From contig JAPVLO010000162.1 in assembly GCA_027257055.1 (NCBI GenBank), positions 1,240,001-1,304,000 on the forward strand: a DNA stretch of 64,000 bases. The letters run 5' to 3'. The stretch comes from Cephalopachus bancanus. Lineage: Eukaryota > Chordata > Mammalia > Primates > Tarsiidae. Shown one piece after another: positions 1 through 13,054 of this stretch (positions within the stretch are counted from its first letter, which is position 1; each line of letters starts with the position of its first letter). The notes under the pieces are model-generated. The model was not told where the DNA came from and made no database searches. It worked only from the letters and a program-made list of their open reading frames with translations. The translations under genes were made by a program, and so were the position numbers.

Positions 1-286
1 ACTCCTGTCGGTGGGAGCTGGTGGTTGGGGTGGGGAGCTGGATGTTCTTAGAATCATGGTGGCTCTGAGGGGAAAGGCAAGGAGGAGGGTGCTGGCACGC
101 TCTGAGTCAGGCTGCACCTAAAGAGGAAAAATCCTCACTGGAAGGCCTTGGAGGGGTGGGTGCAGATTGGGGTGATGAGCAGGGCCAGAGGAGGGCCAGA
201 GGAAAAGAGGGCTGGAGATAACAGCATGGAGAAGCAGGGCCCTGTTTCTTTTATCCAGGGTGAAAAGAGCATTAAAAAAATTTTGT
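1..286. other. Intronic, nothing recognised
   Basis: G-rich unique sequence at the window edge. I see no gene, repeat family or splice-flanked exon in it. Confidence 0.6.
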
Positions 287-583
287 TTGTTTGTTTTTTT
301 TTGTTTTTTTGAGTTGGAGTCTCACTCTGTCACCCAGGCTGGAGTGCAGTGGCTGTTCCCGGCCACTGCAGCCTCGACCTGCTGGGCTCTGGCGATCCTT
401 CTGCCTCAGCCTTCCAAGTAGCCGGAATTACAGGCATGTGCTACCATGCCCGGCTGATTTTTTTATTTATTGTAGAGATGAGGTCTCGTTGCCCAGGCGG
501 GTCTCAAACCCGAGGGCTCAGGCAATCCACTCACCTCAGCCTCCCAAAGGCACGGGATTACAGGCTGAGCCACCGAGCCCGGC
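287..583 (-). repeat. Alu, lineage-specific type
   Basis: A full-length dimeric Alu in reverse orientation. It starts with a T-rich stretch (the A tail), then GAGTTGGAGTCTCACTCTGT, and ends in GAGCCCGGC. It lacks the human AluS/Y diagnostic bases and shares its variants with the elements at 3635, 6654, 36321 and 46472. Flanking A/T-rich sequence (AAAAAAATTTT) on both sides fits a LINE-1-type target. Confidence 0.92.
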
Positions 584-1859
584 AAAAAAAATTTTTTTTA
601 AATTTAAAAAGAGCAAGCCTTCTGGGGGACTTGACAGAGAACATCAGCCAGTCATCGAGGTCCAAACAACGTGGAGAAACTCAGACCTGGGTGGAAAGGA
701 AAGAGTAGGAAACCTGCAGGTCGAAATGACTCTGCTTTTGCTCCTGTAAGGGTTGCAAAGAAAGAGGAATGAGGAAGGTAGACAGATGGCAGACCTTGAG
801 GGGAAAGACTCTGGCTGCACTCCACTCCTGCGATGCCTGCAGCCCCAAATAGCCTAGGCTGCTCAGAAGGAGCTCTGAGAGGCCCTGCAATACTTCTACC
901 CTTCTCCAGTGGCCTGCTTCTTTGGCAGACAGAAAGACGGACAGACAAAAGCTGGGAGGAGCTGCTCACCAGAGAGTGCATTCTCTGTGCTGACTGAAAG
1001 CATGCTGCACTGAGCCAGAGGCTAGAGCAGGCACATTAGGAGTGGTGAATGTTTGATTTGGAGAACTGAAGCTCTCTTACAGCAGCAGAAATGATACACA
1101 TACGCCCTGCTTCACCTGAGAACTCACTTGAGAACTCGATGTGGCCCCTCTCCTGATAGCTTTCTGCTCTGTCATGCTCCAAAACAAAAACTCCCGGTGG
1201 CGCTCTCCCTAGCTACGCAGGTGGCCAGGTACCACTGAGAAGCTGTTTCAGGGGTAGCACCTTCCCTCCCTCCCTCAGCTCCCAAGGCTGTTACCAAACA
1301 GGCTGTGTGTTTCCCCAGTTCATCCTACTCTTTCCATCAGTGCTAATTGAGCCACTTAGCTCAAATAACATTTGTCGTTTCAAACCATTAAAAAAAGTGG
1401 CTCAGTGGAGATGTCACGCATAAGGCTCACTCTGGCATGGAAGTACACTCTCACATACAAACATGCCCATAAGGCATACTCGACGTGTAAACACGCACAC
1501 AACTCAGAAAGCTCGAGGAGAAACTGTGCAAAGCATAGTCAGTATGTGTCAGCCTTCTCAACAGAGTTTCCCGAATGAAAAAGGATCACTGCCAGTTCTA
1601 ATTCTAGGCCTGGCAACTGCAGCTGTGGTCTCCCGGCCCCTAGTGCTTCAGCCTCTTGCCGTCTCTGAGGTCCAGACAGAAATGGGGAAGTAGAAAAATG
1701 CAGACCTCACATCCCACTGTACTTGGTGACGAGAACCTTTGGGAGAGGAGACAGAGGAGAGGGAAAGACACCCTCCAGACTCTGCTGGGCAGTTTTCTTC
1801 ACATCTTTTTTATCAGGAAGGGTGCCTATAAGCAGCAGCGTTACATAAAGGGAGGTCCA
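584..1859. other. Intronic, no gene seen
   Basis: Unique-looking sequence. Short open frames here have no recognisable homology and no splice context. A loosely (CA)-like patch lies around 1445-1505. Confidence 0.6.
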
Positions 1860-2189
<330 letters not shown>

Positions 2190-3225
2190 GGAAGTTCCCA
2201 GGGCACAAAGGTTTACTACCCAAAGGACATCCTCTCCTGCCATTTTAGCCCAAGGCTGAAGGAAGCAGAGGACAGGGCTCGGGAGCAGCAGAGCTACAGG
2301 CAAGGATGAGGGACTTTGACATGCTGCGCTGCTCTGGTCCTTGTGGACTTTGGTGAGAAGAAAAGAGAGGAAGAACAATACAAGGAAGAAGAGGAGAAAC
2401 ATGGTCAAGTGACGAGAGAAGAGGAGAAGAAGAGCACAGGAGAAGGTGGGAGAAGGACCTCAGAGGGATGTTGACACTGGGCAGAAGGACAAGAAGGTCC
2501 TACATTTCCCCCAAGAGAGATCTCAATGGCTTAGGGCGGATCTTAGCCACGCCACTCTGTTATGCCAGGGTGACTTTAACGTAAGACACCTCACTTCTCT
2601 GGTTCTATGTACGTCCTCCTCTTCAGAATGCAGATGGGATAAGATCTCTGCACATCCTTGCAGCTCTCACATACCCCAATTCCAAATCCTTGGCTCCACG
2701 CTTTGAAGTTGCAAGTTCAGGTCCATCCTCACCCATGTCTCTGACCTGCTGGGACCAGGGCCTCAACTGCTCGGGCATAGCACTGTTGCCTGACTTTTAG
2801 GGCTCTGCTCATCTAGTTCGCCTCTTTTTGTACTTTGGGCTGTGCCAAGAGGGGCTGCCTCTTCAGCTACAGGGTCCAAGGCTGTCTTCCCTTTTCAAGT
2901 CCTCCTGAATAACATCAAGCCTGATCAATTAACCAGCAGTTTGCTGGATTATAGTCTGTATGTTTTGCTGACCAAAGAGAAAAAAGAGAAGCTGTTAGGA
3001 TGGAGCTAGGCAAATGCTAGTCCAAGCTTTAAAAGATGAGAAAAGAAAGGAGCAGAAAATAAAAAACGAAAGATGGGGAATCCTGACAACTATAGGGAAC
3101 AGAGCCTGAAGTCTGCCCAGACTAAATTCAAAAATCAGTTGTTGAAACGTGGTTGGTGAGCTCATAGACGATGCAGTTAATGATCGTTAAGAGATGACAC
3201 ATGCTCATAAAAAATAAGTCAGTAT
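2190..3225. other. Intronic, no gene seen
   Basis: Contains a purine-rich GAAG-type patch around 2350-2450 and otherwise ordinary unique sequence. No gene or recognisable repeat was identified. Confidence 0.55.
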
Positions 3226-3530
3226 GGCCAGTGTGGTAGCTCATGCCTGTGGACCCAACACAATGGGAGGCAGAGGTGGGAAGACTGCTTTAGCCCAGGA
3301 GTTTGAGACCAGCGTAGGTAACGTAGTGAGACCTCACCTCTATTAAAAAAAAAAAAAAAAAGCTGGGTTTAGTAGTGCACACCTGTAGTCCCAGCTACTT
3401 GGAAGGCTGAGGTGGAAGATCACCTGGGCCCAGGAGGTCGAGAATGCAGTGAGCTGTGAATGTGCCCCTGTACTTTAGTCAGAGCCACAGAGTGAGACAG
3501 AGTGAGACTCCAACTAAACAAACAAACAAG
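3226..3530 (+). repeat. Alu, AluJ-like
   Basis: A forward dimeric Alu starting GGCCAGTGTGGTAGCTCATG, with a long A linker in the middle. It ends in AGACTCCAACT followed by (AAAC)n. It is heavily diverged, so old. Confidence 0.9.
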
Positions 3531-3634
3531 TCATAATAACCCCATTCCCTTGGAAGTCTGTTAAACAAGGAGGCTTATCTTAAACCTGCTTCTCCCCAGG
3601 GATAGAATTATTTTATTTTACTTTAATTAATTAA

Positions 3635-3920
3635 TTTTTTTTTTGAGTTGGAGTCTCACTCTGTCGCCCAGACTGGAGTGCAGTGGCCGCTCCCGGCCAC
3701 CGCAGCCTTGACCTGCTGGGCTCTGGCGATCCTTCCGCGTCAGCCTTCCAAGTAGCTGGAACTACAGGCGTGCGCTACCACACCCGCTAATTTTTTGATT
3801 TATTGTAGAGATGAGGTCTCACCAAGTTGCCCAGGCAGGTCTCGAACTCGTGGGCTTAGGCAATCCACTCACCTCAGCCTCCCAAGGTGCGGGATTACAG
3901 GCCGAGCCACGGAGCCCGGC
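3635..3920 (-). repeat. Alu, lineage-specific type, with target-site duplication
   Basis: A reverse Alu ending in GAGCCCGGC. The direct repeat TAGAATTATTTTA occurs at 3604-3616 and again just after the element at about 3922-3934. The A/T-rich 3617-3634 stretch between the left repeat and the T run is therefore the degenerated tail. Confidence 0.93.
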
Positions 3921-4355
3921 TTAGAATTATTTTAGATGGATCAGTGACAGGGCACAAAACGAACACCATGAATGGAGTTACTCCCTTTTCAATTATCCTT
4001 CAACTCTGATTCTGTCAAAGAGAAGCCTCAGTTTGCAGCTAATCTGTCTTGAACAACTCTTTAACAAAAGGGGGCAGGATGTGAGGGTGATCTGGCTGTG
4101 ACATCTGTCACCCCATTGATCACCAGGTTGATCTCACTGGCTAGGCGGGTGTCTCCTTCCTCCCTCACTGCTCCATGTGTGTCCCTCCCGAAGCTGCATG
4201 CTCGGTTGAAGAGAATGACTATCCTTGTTAGAGTAGGACCATTCTTTGGTCAATGCTATATAAGTCGCTGTACTCCCTTGTTAGAACCTCCAAACAAGCT
4301 CTCAAGAGAAGGGGGCAGAGACCTTGCAGGCAAATAGGATCTAGCTAGAGTCCAG

Positions 4356-4646
4356 TTTTTTTTTTTTTGAGTTGGAGTCTCACTCTGTCATTCAGACTGG
4401 AGTGCAGTGGCCGCTCTCGGCCACTGCAGCCTTGACCTGCTGGGCTCTGGCGATCCTTCCGCCCCAGCCTTCCAAGTAGCTGGAACTACAGGTGCACACT
4501 ACCATGCCCGGCTAATTTTTTGATTTATTGTAGAGATGAGGTCTCGCCAAGTTGCCCAGGCAGGTCACGAACCCGCGGTCTCAGATAATCCACTCACCTC
4601 AGCCTCCCAAAGCGCGGGATTACAGGCTGAGGCACTAAGCCTGGCC
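4356..4646 (-). repeat. Alu, lineage-specific type (first of a same-site pair)
   Basis: A reverse Alu flanked by AGAGTCCAG at 4347-4355 and 4647-4655. Together with the next element it forms a head-to-tail pair that shares one target motif. Confidence 0.93.
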
Positions 4647-4655
4647 AGAGTCCAG

Positions 4656-4962
4656 TTTTTTGTTTTTGTTTTTTGTTTTTTTGAGCTGGAGTCTCACTCT
4701 GTTGCCCAGACTGGAGTGCAGTGGCTGCTCCCGGTCACCGCAGCCTCAACCCGTTGGGCTCTGGCGATCCTTCCGCCTCAGCCTTCTGAGTAGCCGCAAT
4801 TACAGGTATGCGCTACCACGTCCAGCTGATTTTTTGATTTATTGTAGAGATGAGGTCTAGCCAAGTTGCCCAGGTGGGTCTTGAACCTGTGGGCTCAGGC
4901 AATCCACTCACCTCAGCCTCCCAAAGTGCGGGATTACAGGCTGAGCCACTGAGCCCAGCTGC
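4656..4962 (-). repeat. Alu, lineage-specific type (second of a same-site pair)
   Basis: A reverse Alu with a T/G-rich tail, starting directly after the AGAGTCCAG copy at 4647-4655 and followed by another AGAGTCCAG at 4963-4971. Confidence 0.93.
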
Positions 4963-4971
4963 AGAGTCCAG

Positions 4972-6638
4972 TTTTTAAGGATTCCTTTCTTTTATGGTAG
5001 GTGATACTTCTCTATTTAAAGAAAAAAATTATCTCAGAAAGGAGTGATTTCAGGAAAAATATTTAAAAAGTAATAATGTAGGCGTTACCTGCTTTGGCAA
5101 ATGCATAAATATGGCCTAAAAATATCTGAAGTTTGGAAGCTCCTGCTGTTAAATGTAGCTGGGCAATAGCAGGGAAGGGACCCCTCGGTGGCACTTGGGC
5201 TGCCGGAGTCCACGGGTACTCGCTGTGGAGAGGTCCACAGGCTGTCCAATCGACAGCGCCTTCTACCTTCTCCCTGCTGGCAGGTCTGCACCGTTTGTTG
5301 TTGTTTGTGACTCAGGAAAATGCTGCCTGATCCAGGTTATTTTTTCACACCATAGACTCCTCTGGCAGTTGAGGAAAGCCTGTGGACCCCCCCTTCGCAG
5401 AATTATCTTTAATAACTAGAGTTATCAAAATAGTTTTAAATATTCACCAAAATCAGCAAATAAATACATATTTTTTATTAACACACTAAATAACAAGATC
5501 TAGCAGCAGGTCTAAAAACTGCTATACACTCAAAGTAGTGATAAGAATAAACAATATTTTGAAATTCCTACAATTATTATAGTGTTATATGAAAATTTTT
5601 TTATTTCTATTGGTGATAAAGTCATATATTAATTTACCTTGATTTGTTGTTAATATTCATATTCAAAAAAATCCTAATTTAATTAGAGGTTAATAAAAAT
5701 AAAGATGTAACTTTTTCTTCATGGTCACTACAAATCCCTAGTCTCAGCCGATCACTGGGGTGAGGAAGGAGAGTTCCCTTCCTGGTCTCCCATATTGGTT
5801 TAGGAGTGGGCAGTCATCCAGGTCTGGATAATAAGATGTAAAAGGAAGCCTGCTGAAAGACTTCAGAGTAAGGATTGTTTTGCTTAAAAACAACAACAAC
5901 AACAAAAAGACACAAAATAAGAAACAATGCTCTTCCTGCCCTGGAGACCGGTGTGTGGGCATGCAATGCCTGGAGCTATGGCAACCATCTTGTAGCCAAG
6001 AAAGGCCTTGTGGTCACAGGGAGAGAATGGTAGAGCAGAAACATGGAAAGACCAAGGTGCCTGACAGATAAGGGGCTGCATCTCAGTTAAATCAACCCAC
6101 CCTGGAGCTGCCTTACTTGGGGACTGATTATTTAAGCTGCCTGAATGGTCTACTCTTACAGCATAAAACATCTATATACTAAAGAAACACACGAGTCTTT
6201 ACCATAGTTACATATGTCTTTCTCAACCTCTGTAACAGAACTAGCAGGCTGGATCCCCTAATATTGCTTGTCACAGGGTAGGAGTGGCAGGGTTTGCTCT
6301 GTGCCCCAAGCCCATCTCTGTCCCTTTTTTCAGCCTCTCAGGCTCCTCGATGCAGTGCAGAAGAGCTGTCTAATGAATATTGACAGGATAGAGGCCATAG
6401 GGACTGCTGATGACAGGAGAGCTCTTAGCAAAGGATGCCACCCAGAGGGCTTGAGCATGGCTCAGAATTCCATTCTAGATGCAGCCACTGGGGTGGGGAG
6501 AAGGCGGAGTCAAGGGTCCCTGGAAAGTTAGTCCAGAAAGGAGGGAACAGGCAGTTCAGCACAGCTCTGAATTCAAGAGAGGCAGAAAGTTGACGTTTTT
6601 AGGGTCTTAGCTGGTTCTGATCCAAATATCAGGATTGA
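4972..6638. other. Intronic, AT-rich block, no gene
   Basis: A strongly AT-rich stretch occupies roughly 5400-5715. It may be an old transposon remnant, but I cannot assign a family. A (CAA)n patch lies near 5888-5904. No gene is supported. Confidence 0.55.
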
Positions 6639-6653
6639 TGCCACTCTAGTTCT

Positions 6654-6947
6654 TCTTTTTTTTTTTTTTTGAGTTGGAGTCTCACTCTGTCGCCCAGACT
6701 GGAGTACAGTGGCTGTTCCCGGCCACCGCAGCCTCGACCTGCCGGGGCTCCGGCGATCCTTCTGCCTCAGCCTTTCAAGTAGCCGGAATTACAGGCGTGC
6801 GCTATGGCGGCCGGCTAGTTTTTGATTTATTGTAGAGATGAGGTCTCGCCAAGTTGCCAAGACGGGTCTCGAACCTGCGGGCTCAGGCAATCCACTCACC
6901 TCAGCCTCCCAAAGTGCGGGATTATAGGCTGAGCCACCGAGCCTGGC
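6654..6947 (-). repeat. Alu, lineage-specific type, with target-site duplication
   Basis: A reverse Alu ending in GAGCCTGGC. The flanking 15-mers TGCCACTCTAGTTCT (6639-6653) and TGCCACTCCAGTTCT (6948-6962) differ at one base, as expected for a moderately old insertion. Confidence 0.94.
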
Positions 6948-6962
6948 TGCCACTCCAGTTCT

Positions 6963-8639
6963 CAGAGGAACAACTTTTTTTTTTTTTCCTTTGCCATTGG
7001 CCCACATCTGCCTCTAGTTTCCATGCTACCAATGTGCAAATTTCTCAATTCATAGCCATAAATCTGATAGAAAGCTTGGAGAGGACATCAGACAGACCCC
7101 ATAATCTCTGCTAATCCTGTAATCGGGAGCTAAATCCAGAGCACAAATGGATTTGCAAAAATAAGGATTTTAGAAAATTCAAATAGCATTAGCAGGCCTC
7201 AGAGACAAACGTACATAACAACTGAACGTGCTCCATCAATACAGAAACAGATAGTCTATTACTTCCACTCCATAATAACTACCTGGAAAAATAAAGGACC
7301 ACATGAAAAAAGGCTGCTGTGCCTCTGAAAATGAAAGCAAAGCCACACAACGAGTCCCTTCTGGAAGGTTCTCTTAAATTGTTTAGGAGTAGGAATGAGA
7401 AAAGAGATAAAAGATGGGGGAGGAGACAGAAAGGGAAGACAAGCTCTCTTAAAAAAAATTCTAAATTCTGTTTTATTATCTTCTTTGATGCAAAAAGAAT
7501 GAATGATTTCAGCCAGGTAAGGGCAGGGAGGAAGAATTCTTAAAATCAGTGTGTTGCACATGCAGGGGGCCCATGCAGAAAACTGTGTGGTAAACAGCTT
7601 TCGAATCACTGATTTAGATTTTCTGCTCACCTGACCTATCCCAGGGGACAAGAGTCTCTGGGAATCAGGCAGGGATGCACTTGTCTACAAAGCCTGATGC
7701 TTTGGGAGCCTGCCTGTCCCTTTGTGGATGTGGCCTGAATAAACTTTCTGTGCTATAAACCTTTCAGGGCTGCAAAGCTCCTTGAATGCAAGGGATAACA
7801 CACACAAACCACTAGTGCCACTGGCATGAGTGTGGTGATGAGGCACTTAAGATACGAGGTAGGTCTGGAAAATGCTTTCTTTCAGCTAAATGGAAACAAT
7901 TCCTTGGGTTTTTTTCTCCTCCAAATACCAGAGGTAAAAGCAGTGAGTCTGAGGTCAAGTCCTTGACGGGGTTCACATTTTTGTTCCTTTTGGGAGTAAA
8001 CATGCCTTTGGACAAACTACGCACAGGAGGCGCACTCTGCTATCTTCCAACCCCAGCAGACTCTTTGAGGCCCACAGCCTGCCCTCTGCACTGCCCCTTT
8101 CCTGGAGGCTTCCAAAATAAAATGGAAGAAAATATTTGTTAGGTTACATTGTCTTATTTGGTAGACACTCTTTGGAAAGTCTTGCAATGTCTTTTACATG
8201 TATATTATTTATAATGGACTAAATTCAAAGGAATTAGGGCAAAAGGGACATAAGGTTTTAACCTGGCAAAAGGGAAGCCAGTATGAGAAAACCAGCATCA
8301 CTGAAATGTGAGGGGGCAGAGGGAACGGGTGTCACCTCTGAGACGGGCAAGCTGTGGCCACCCTCTCTGCTTCTCTCCTGAGGAGATGCGGCCTAAGATG
8401 GAGATGTTTAGATTCAGGCCAGCCCTCCACACCCATGCCAGCGTTGCCTTTCTCCAGGGTCACACGTGTGTGTGAGACCTCAGGAAGTTCTTCAACACCC
8501 ATTTCATTATTTTCCTTCATAAAAAGCAGTACTTAAATGAAAATGGTCTGAGTCAAAGTCATGTGCTTAGAAAACTCATTAATAACAGATAACGTTTTTA
8601 AAATGCCAGTTCCTTAGGAAGTATTAAAAATGGGGTCTG
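6963..8639. other. Intronic, no gene seen
   Basis: Ordinary unique sequence. Open frames up to 130 codons (for example minus strand 7259-7651) show no family resemblance and no exon structure. Confidence 0.55.
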
Positions 8640-8985
8640 TAGGCATGCTGTGGTTCACGCCTGTAATCCTAGCACTTAGGGAGACCAAGCGCGAGGGGAC
8701 TGCTTGAGCCCAGGAGTTTAGGATCAGCCTGGGCAACATGGCAAGACCTCGTCTCTACAAAACAGCAAAATAATATGCCAGGTATGATAGCGCATGCCTG
8801 TAGTTCCAGCTACTCGGGAGGCTTAGGTAGAAGGATCACCTGAGCCCAGGAGGTCGAGGCTACGGTGCACCGCGATCATGCCACCGCACTCCAGCCTGCA
8901 TGACAGAGTGAGAACTTGACTCAAAAAAACAAAAAAATGGGGGAGCGTAATCCCGGCAACTCAGGAGGCTGAGGCAGGAGGAATT
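8640..8985 (+). repeat. Alu plus adjoining Alu fragment
   Basis: A forward, diverged dimeric Alu (about 8640-8937). A second short Alu piece follows at about 8941-8980, recognisable by GCGTAATCCCGGCAACTCAGGAGGCTGAG. The fragment may be a truncated insertion or an internal rearrangement. Confidence 0.85.
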
Positions 8986-11771
8986 CGAAAACGAGCAGCA
9001 GAGTGTTGGGCATAGGCTACATCATTTTCAGGAGCATGAGAAGAATGACAATGCCTCCCGTTTGTTGGTTGGTTGGTCTGTTCATGTTCATATTCTCTCT
9101 TTTATTTACTGTCTCTCTCACATGCATAGATACAGCCTTGAATGGACCTCACTGACAGGCATTTGGAGGCCGACTAACAGAAGCAAGGCAGGAAGAACTG
9201 AGCTTAAGTTGCTACATGCGTCTGGGATCCCAAGATGATCTCCTCTTAGGGAGGAATCCCCATGGACTCAGTACCACCAAGTTGCTGGGCTAGAGAGGCC
9301 ATCTTTGGAGCATGGGGGAGCCTCTGTCCACCTCAGACACTGATCACTTACACAAAGCATCCTTTCAGAGTTATTGGCTGGCAGGACTCCTCATGGGTTT
9401 TTTTCAGGGTCTGTGCACTGACTACAAATCAAGCGGCCTTTTTGGGTTGCCATACAAAACTGACACAAAATGAGGGGTCTTCTAGCAAGGCTACCGGTAT
9501 CCAGGCGTTATGATAGGGGACCCCCAGATCCTCAGCTGGTAGTCCCACAAAGGCTGGGACTTCCCACCCCCCATCAGAAGCAGAGCCATTTCAGCCTGGG
9601 ATCTTTCAGATAAATAGTTTAACACAGACCAAGATGAAAGGTTCCTCAGAGCACCCTGCTTAGCACTCTTAGCTGGTGGTGAGGCAAACATGGAAAGATG
9701 GGGATTCATGGCCCAGGGTGGTATTCTGGAGTAAGGGAGAATAGGGCTCAAGGTAGCCATGTTAAAAGGAAACAGACATACAGACCTATCATGGCCAAAT
9801 TCAGTAAGCAAAAGCGAGTCAGTAAGCAAAAGCGAGATATGTACCTGAGCAGACCAAGTAGCCAACCAACAAAATGAGGACATTCTAACTCTCTAGATCT
9901 GACAGAAGAGCTGAGAGTCCTGGAGCCTTCAGTTCATGTTCACCTATCCCCTTATATCCTCTGGATATAAAGGAAGTATTTGTGGATAGAGTTGCATCTA
10001 AAAACATTGTCCAAAAGCAGGTTACAGGCTGGACAGCTCTAACTCCTGAAGAAGCTCACATCATAATAGAAAAAGGAAGGCAGTGTCCAGGAACCTGGGT
10101 GTTAGCCAATCCACCCATCAGTCATTTGATGCCTCACAGGGAAGCAGGGGTATGAGCTCCAGGCTGGTCTCCTGGGGTTCCCAAAGCTGCACTCCCCTCC
10201 ACCTCCAAAGGTAAAGTGCTCATCCTTTTGCTCAAGGGTGGCATGGGGTAGAGCGAGGCTGGTTACCCAGCAACTGATAGACAAAATGCAAGCCCACATT
10301 CCCACCACAGGTTGTTTAATTCTCTTTCCAAAACCCCTTAAATGAACAAGCCAAGGAACTCACATTACTAGGTCAGCATTAAATGGACTGAGATCATAAC
10401 AACTGGAAGGATGAAGACCCTAGCCACAGCTAAAACCAGAAGCATACATGTGAAAATAATGAGCAATTTGTACAGGGCAACTCGATGGCCATGATGCTGA
10501 TGCACAAGGAAACTGAAAAACAGATTAAGAAAGCCGTCAGAGAAGGCAGTGCCAACGCGGCCTGCTCTACACACCGAGAGGACTGGAACAGCTTGGCGGC
10601 CCTGGGAGAGATACAAGAAGAAACTTCAGAAAAGGACACAGCAGTTTTAGCCCAAATTGAATAGATTAAAAATATGGAGAAAGTTCTAAGCTGAGTACAC
10701 ATCTTAAATTTAGTCAGAAATTCTGTAAGTATAAAAAGTCTGTTCCCATTTTGTTCACACTTTCTAAATGCTAAGTTTTTCTCTGGAGCGCAGCTCAGTA
10801 AGGGGCCTAGAATATATATTCCCAGGGGAATGGCCTTAAACCATGTGACCTTTTGTTGTTTAGTTTCTGTGGCACACCCACAGTTGAAGGAAACTGAGTT
10901 ACAACAGGAAAAGACACATTCCCTCAGGCAAAAGGAAAAGAAAGTCTATGACAAAACTGGAGGAGGACCCAGGTGGCATGGGCTCCCAGTCAGACTCGTT
11001 ACACAGCTGTCAGCTCTGTCTCCCTGCATGTTTTACATTAAGAGTTTGTATATAAAATCATTTGTTCTTCAGACAAGCAACATTCAGAGACTGACAGCTA
11101 ACAAGGATGAGGATCCTGGACAGGGGACCAAGCTCTGGGCTCCCCTCCTTGCCCAGCCGGGCGCCCGCCGACTGCGCTCCAGCTCGGGCACTCAGTGGGA
11201 TATTTATAGCTGCCTTTAAATTTACCCAGCTCGCCATAAAGCAAGGTAATGGGGCGCCCTTTACTGCTGCTAGGGGTGACTGTCCTAACATTCTTTAATT
11301 AGCAAAAAGCGTTGGCACAGTCACTTTCAAAGCATTTGATCTCACTGTCCTGGTGTTCCCTATTTCAGGCTCAACAGCCCCCACTCCCTTTGGAGAAAAT
11401 ACACATTAGCCAATGTGAAGACAGGCATACGCGCACATGAGCACAGACCCATGTGTTTGTGTACCTATGCTCACTCCTCACACTTTCAGAACTGCCAAGC
11501 ACCTGTGAGACTTTATGATACTTCCAGAAAACCTTTGTTCATAAATCTGTCAGAAGGGGGCAAGGAATTCTAAAATCTGAGAACTGGAGAAACTTTAAGG
11601 TCACCAGGACCCTTCTTAATTTTTCCAGTATTAAGAAAAAAAAAATCACCAGTTGGTAATTTTTCACTGACCTTTTCAAAGAATCTAAATAGAGGAGGGG
11701 CAGGGCTAGGGGTCCTGATACAGCATCAAGGAGGCCTGAGCTCTTACCCACATGGGACAAGAAAAGTAGTC
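8986..11771. other. Intronic, unique; candidate conserved element near 11.2 kb
   Basis: No gene is supported. A short direct duplication containing AGTAAGCAAAAGCGAG lies at about 9804-9836. A 76-codon stop-free frame occupies 10434-10661 (see findings). A repeat-free stretch at 11130-11345 looks like a possible regulatory element. Confidence 0.5.
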
Positions 11772-12090
11772 TTAGGTGGAACACAGTGGCTCCTGCCTGT
11801 AATTCTAGCACTTTGGGAGGCTGAGGTGAGGGGATGGCTTGAGCCTAGGAGCTTGAGACCAGCCTGGGCAACAGAGTGAGACGTCCTCTCTACAAAAATA
11901 AACAAATTAGCTGGGTCTGCTGGCATGTGCCTGTAGTCTCAGCTACTCAGGAGGCTGAGGCAGGACGATGGCTTGAGCCTAGGAGTTCAAGGCCATGGTA
12001 AGCTGTGATCATGTCATTGCACTACAGCCTGGGCAACAAAGCAAGACACTATCTCAACACCCCCCCCAAAACAAAAAACACCAAACAAAC
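11772..12090 (+). repeat. Alu, AluJ-like
   Basis: A forward dimeric Alu with CAGTGGCTCCTGCCTGTAAT at its 5' side and GCACTACAGCCTGGGCAACA near the 3' end. It is followed by a C run and an (AAAC)-type tail. Confidence 0.9.
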
Positions 12091-12129
12091 AGAACCAAAT
12101 CCAAATCACAGTCCTCATTTGATGGAAAT

Positions 12130-12640
12130 AATCAATTCAGTACTATGACCTAGATGTTGGAAGCATAATGGGAAGGGCCTCTGTTTTCATGGGGATGTGC
12201 AATAAACAACACAGAAACAAAGTAACCGCAGACAATTGTAGATAAGAAAATAAAACTAGGTGGTGAGACTGTGATGTGTGGAGATACTTTAGACAGGGTA
12301 GTCATGGGAAGTCTCTATGAAGAGATCGGCTGGAGAAGCAGCTGTTACTTCAAGATGTAGGGAGGAACACCTGAGATAGAGAGGGGAGCAAAGACCTTAC
12401 TGGGGAGAGCTAGCTTAAGAGTCTTCCAGAGAAGAGAAAGGAGGAGGATGGCAAGCTCTGGGGTACAGGCAGGGCGGGTGGGCTTGGGGCCTAGATGCCA
12501 CAGGAAGCAGTTTGGTTCTTACTCAGATTATGAGGGGAAGACACGGGCATTTTAAGCAAATCAATAACAATCTGCTCTAATGTCACCAAGATCACTTTGG
12601 TTGCTATGGAGAAGAGACTGTAGAGGACAAGTGTAAAAAA
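12130..12640 (+). repeat. L2-like LINE 3' fragment
   Basis: The order of phrases fits the L2 3' region: an ATAAACAACACAG block, then GATACTTTAGACAGGGTAGTCATGGGAAG, then a GAGGAACACCTGAGATAGAGAGG-like segment. Assigned from memory of the consensus, so the boundaries are approximate. Confidence 0.6.
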
Positions 12641-13054
12641 TCTATGTCTTGACTAATTTCTTAGTTTTGAATAAATGTTCTGTGGTTATGTAAGATATTA
12701 ACTAACATAAGAGGAAGCTGAGTGAGGCACATATGGGAACACAGTACTATTTTTGATCTGTCTGTAAGTCTAAAATTACCTCAAAATTAAAAGAAAAAAA
12801 CACACAATAAACTGTTAAAAACAACGAAAAACACCTTATGCCTTGAATGAAGAATTAAAAGTCCTAAATTAGGTGCAATAACAAGAGCAGAAGTCTGGAA
12901 GGAAAAAAAAATCAAAATATAAAAAGGATTCCCTCAATAACTGACTTTGAACAAAATAGTTCCTGTCTATACTAGCTTGTATATTAGGAAATAATAGGTG
13001 CTACCACTATTACTATTTGCTGAGATTGACTGATTTCCCTTACTTGCTTCTAAT
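12641..13054. other. Intronic, nothing recognised
   Basis: AT-rich unique sequence with A runs. No gene or confident repeat was identified. Confidence 0.5.

Noticed and set aside
7259..7651. A 130-codon minus-strand frame that could be an exon in the SND1 direction
   Set aside because: It does not match SND1 or any other protein I recognise, and no matching splice sites bound it.
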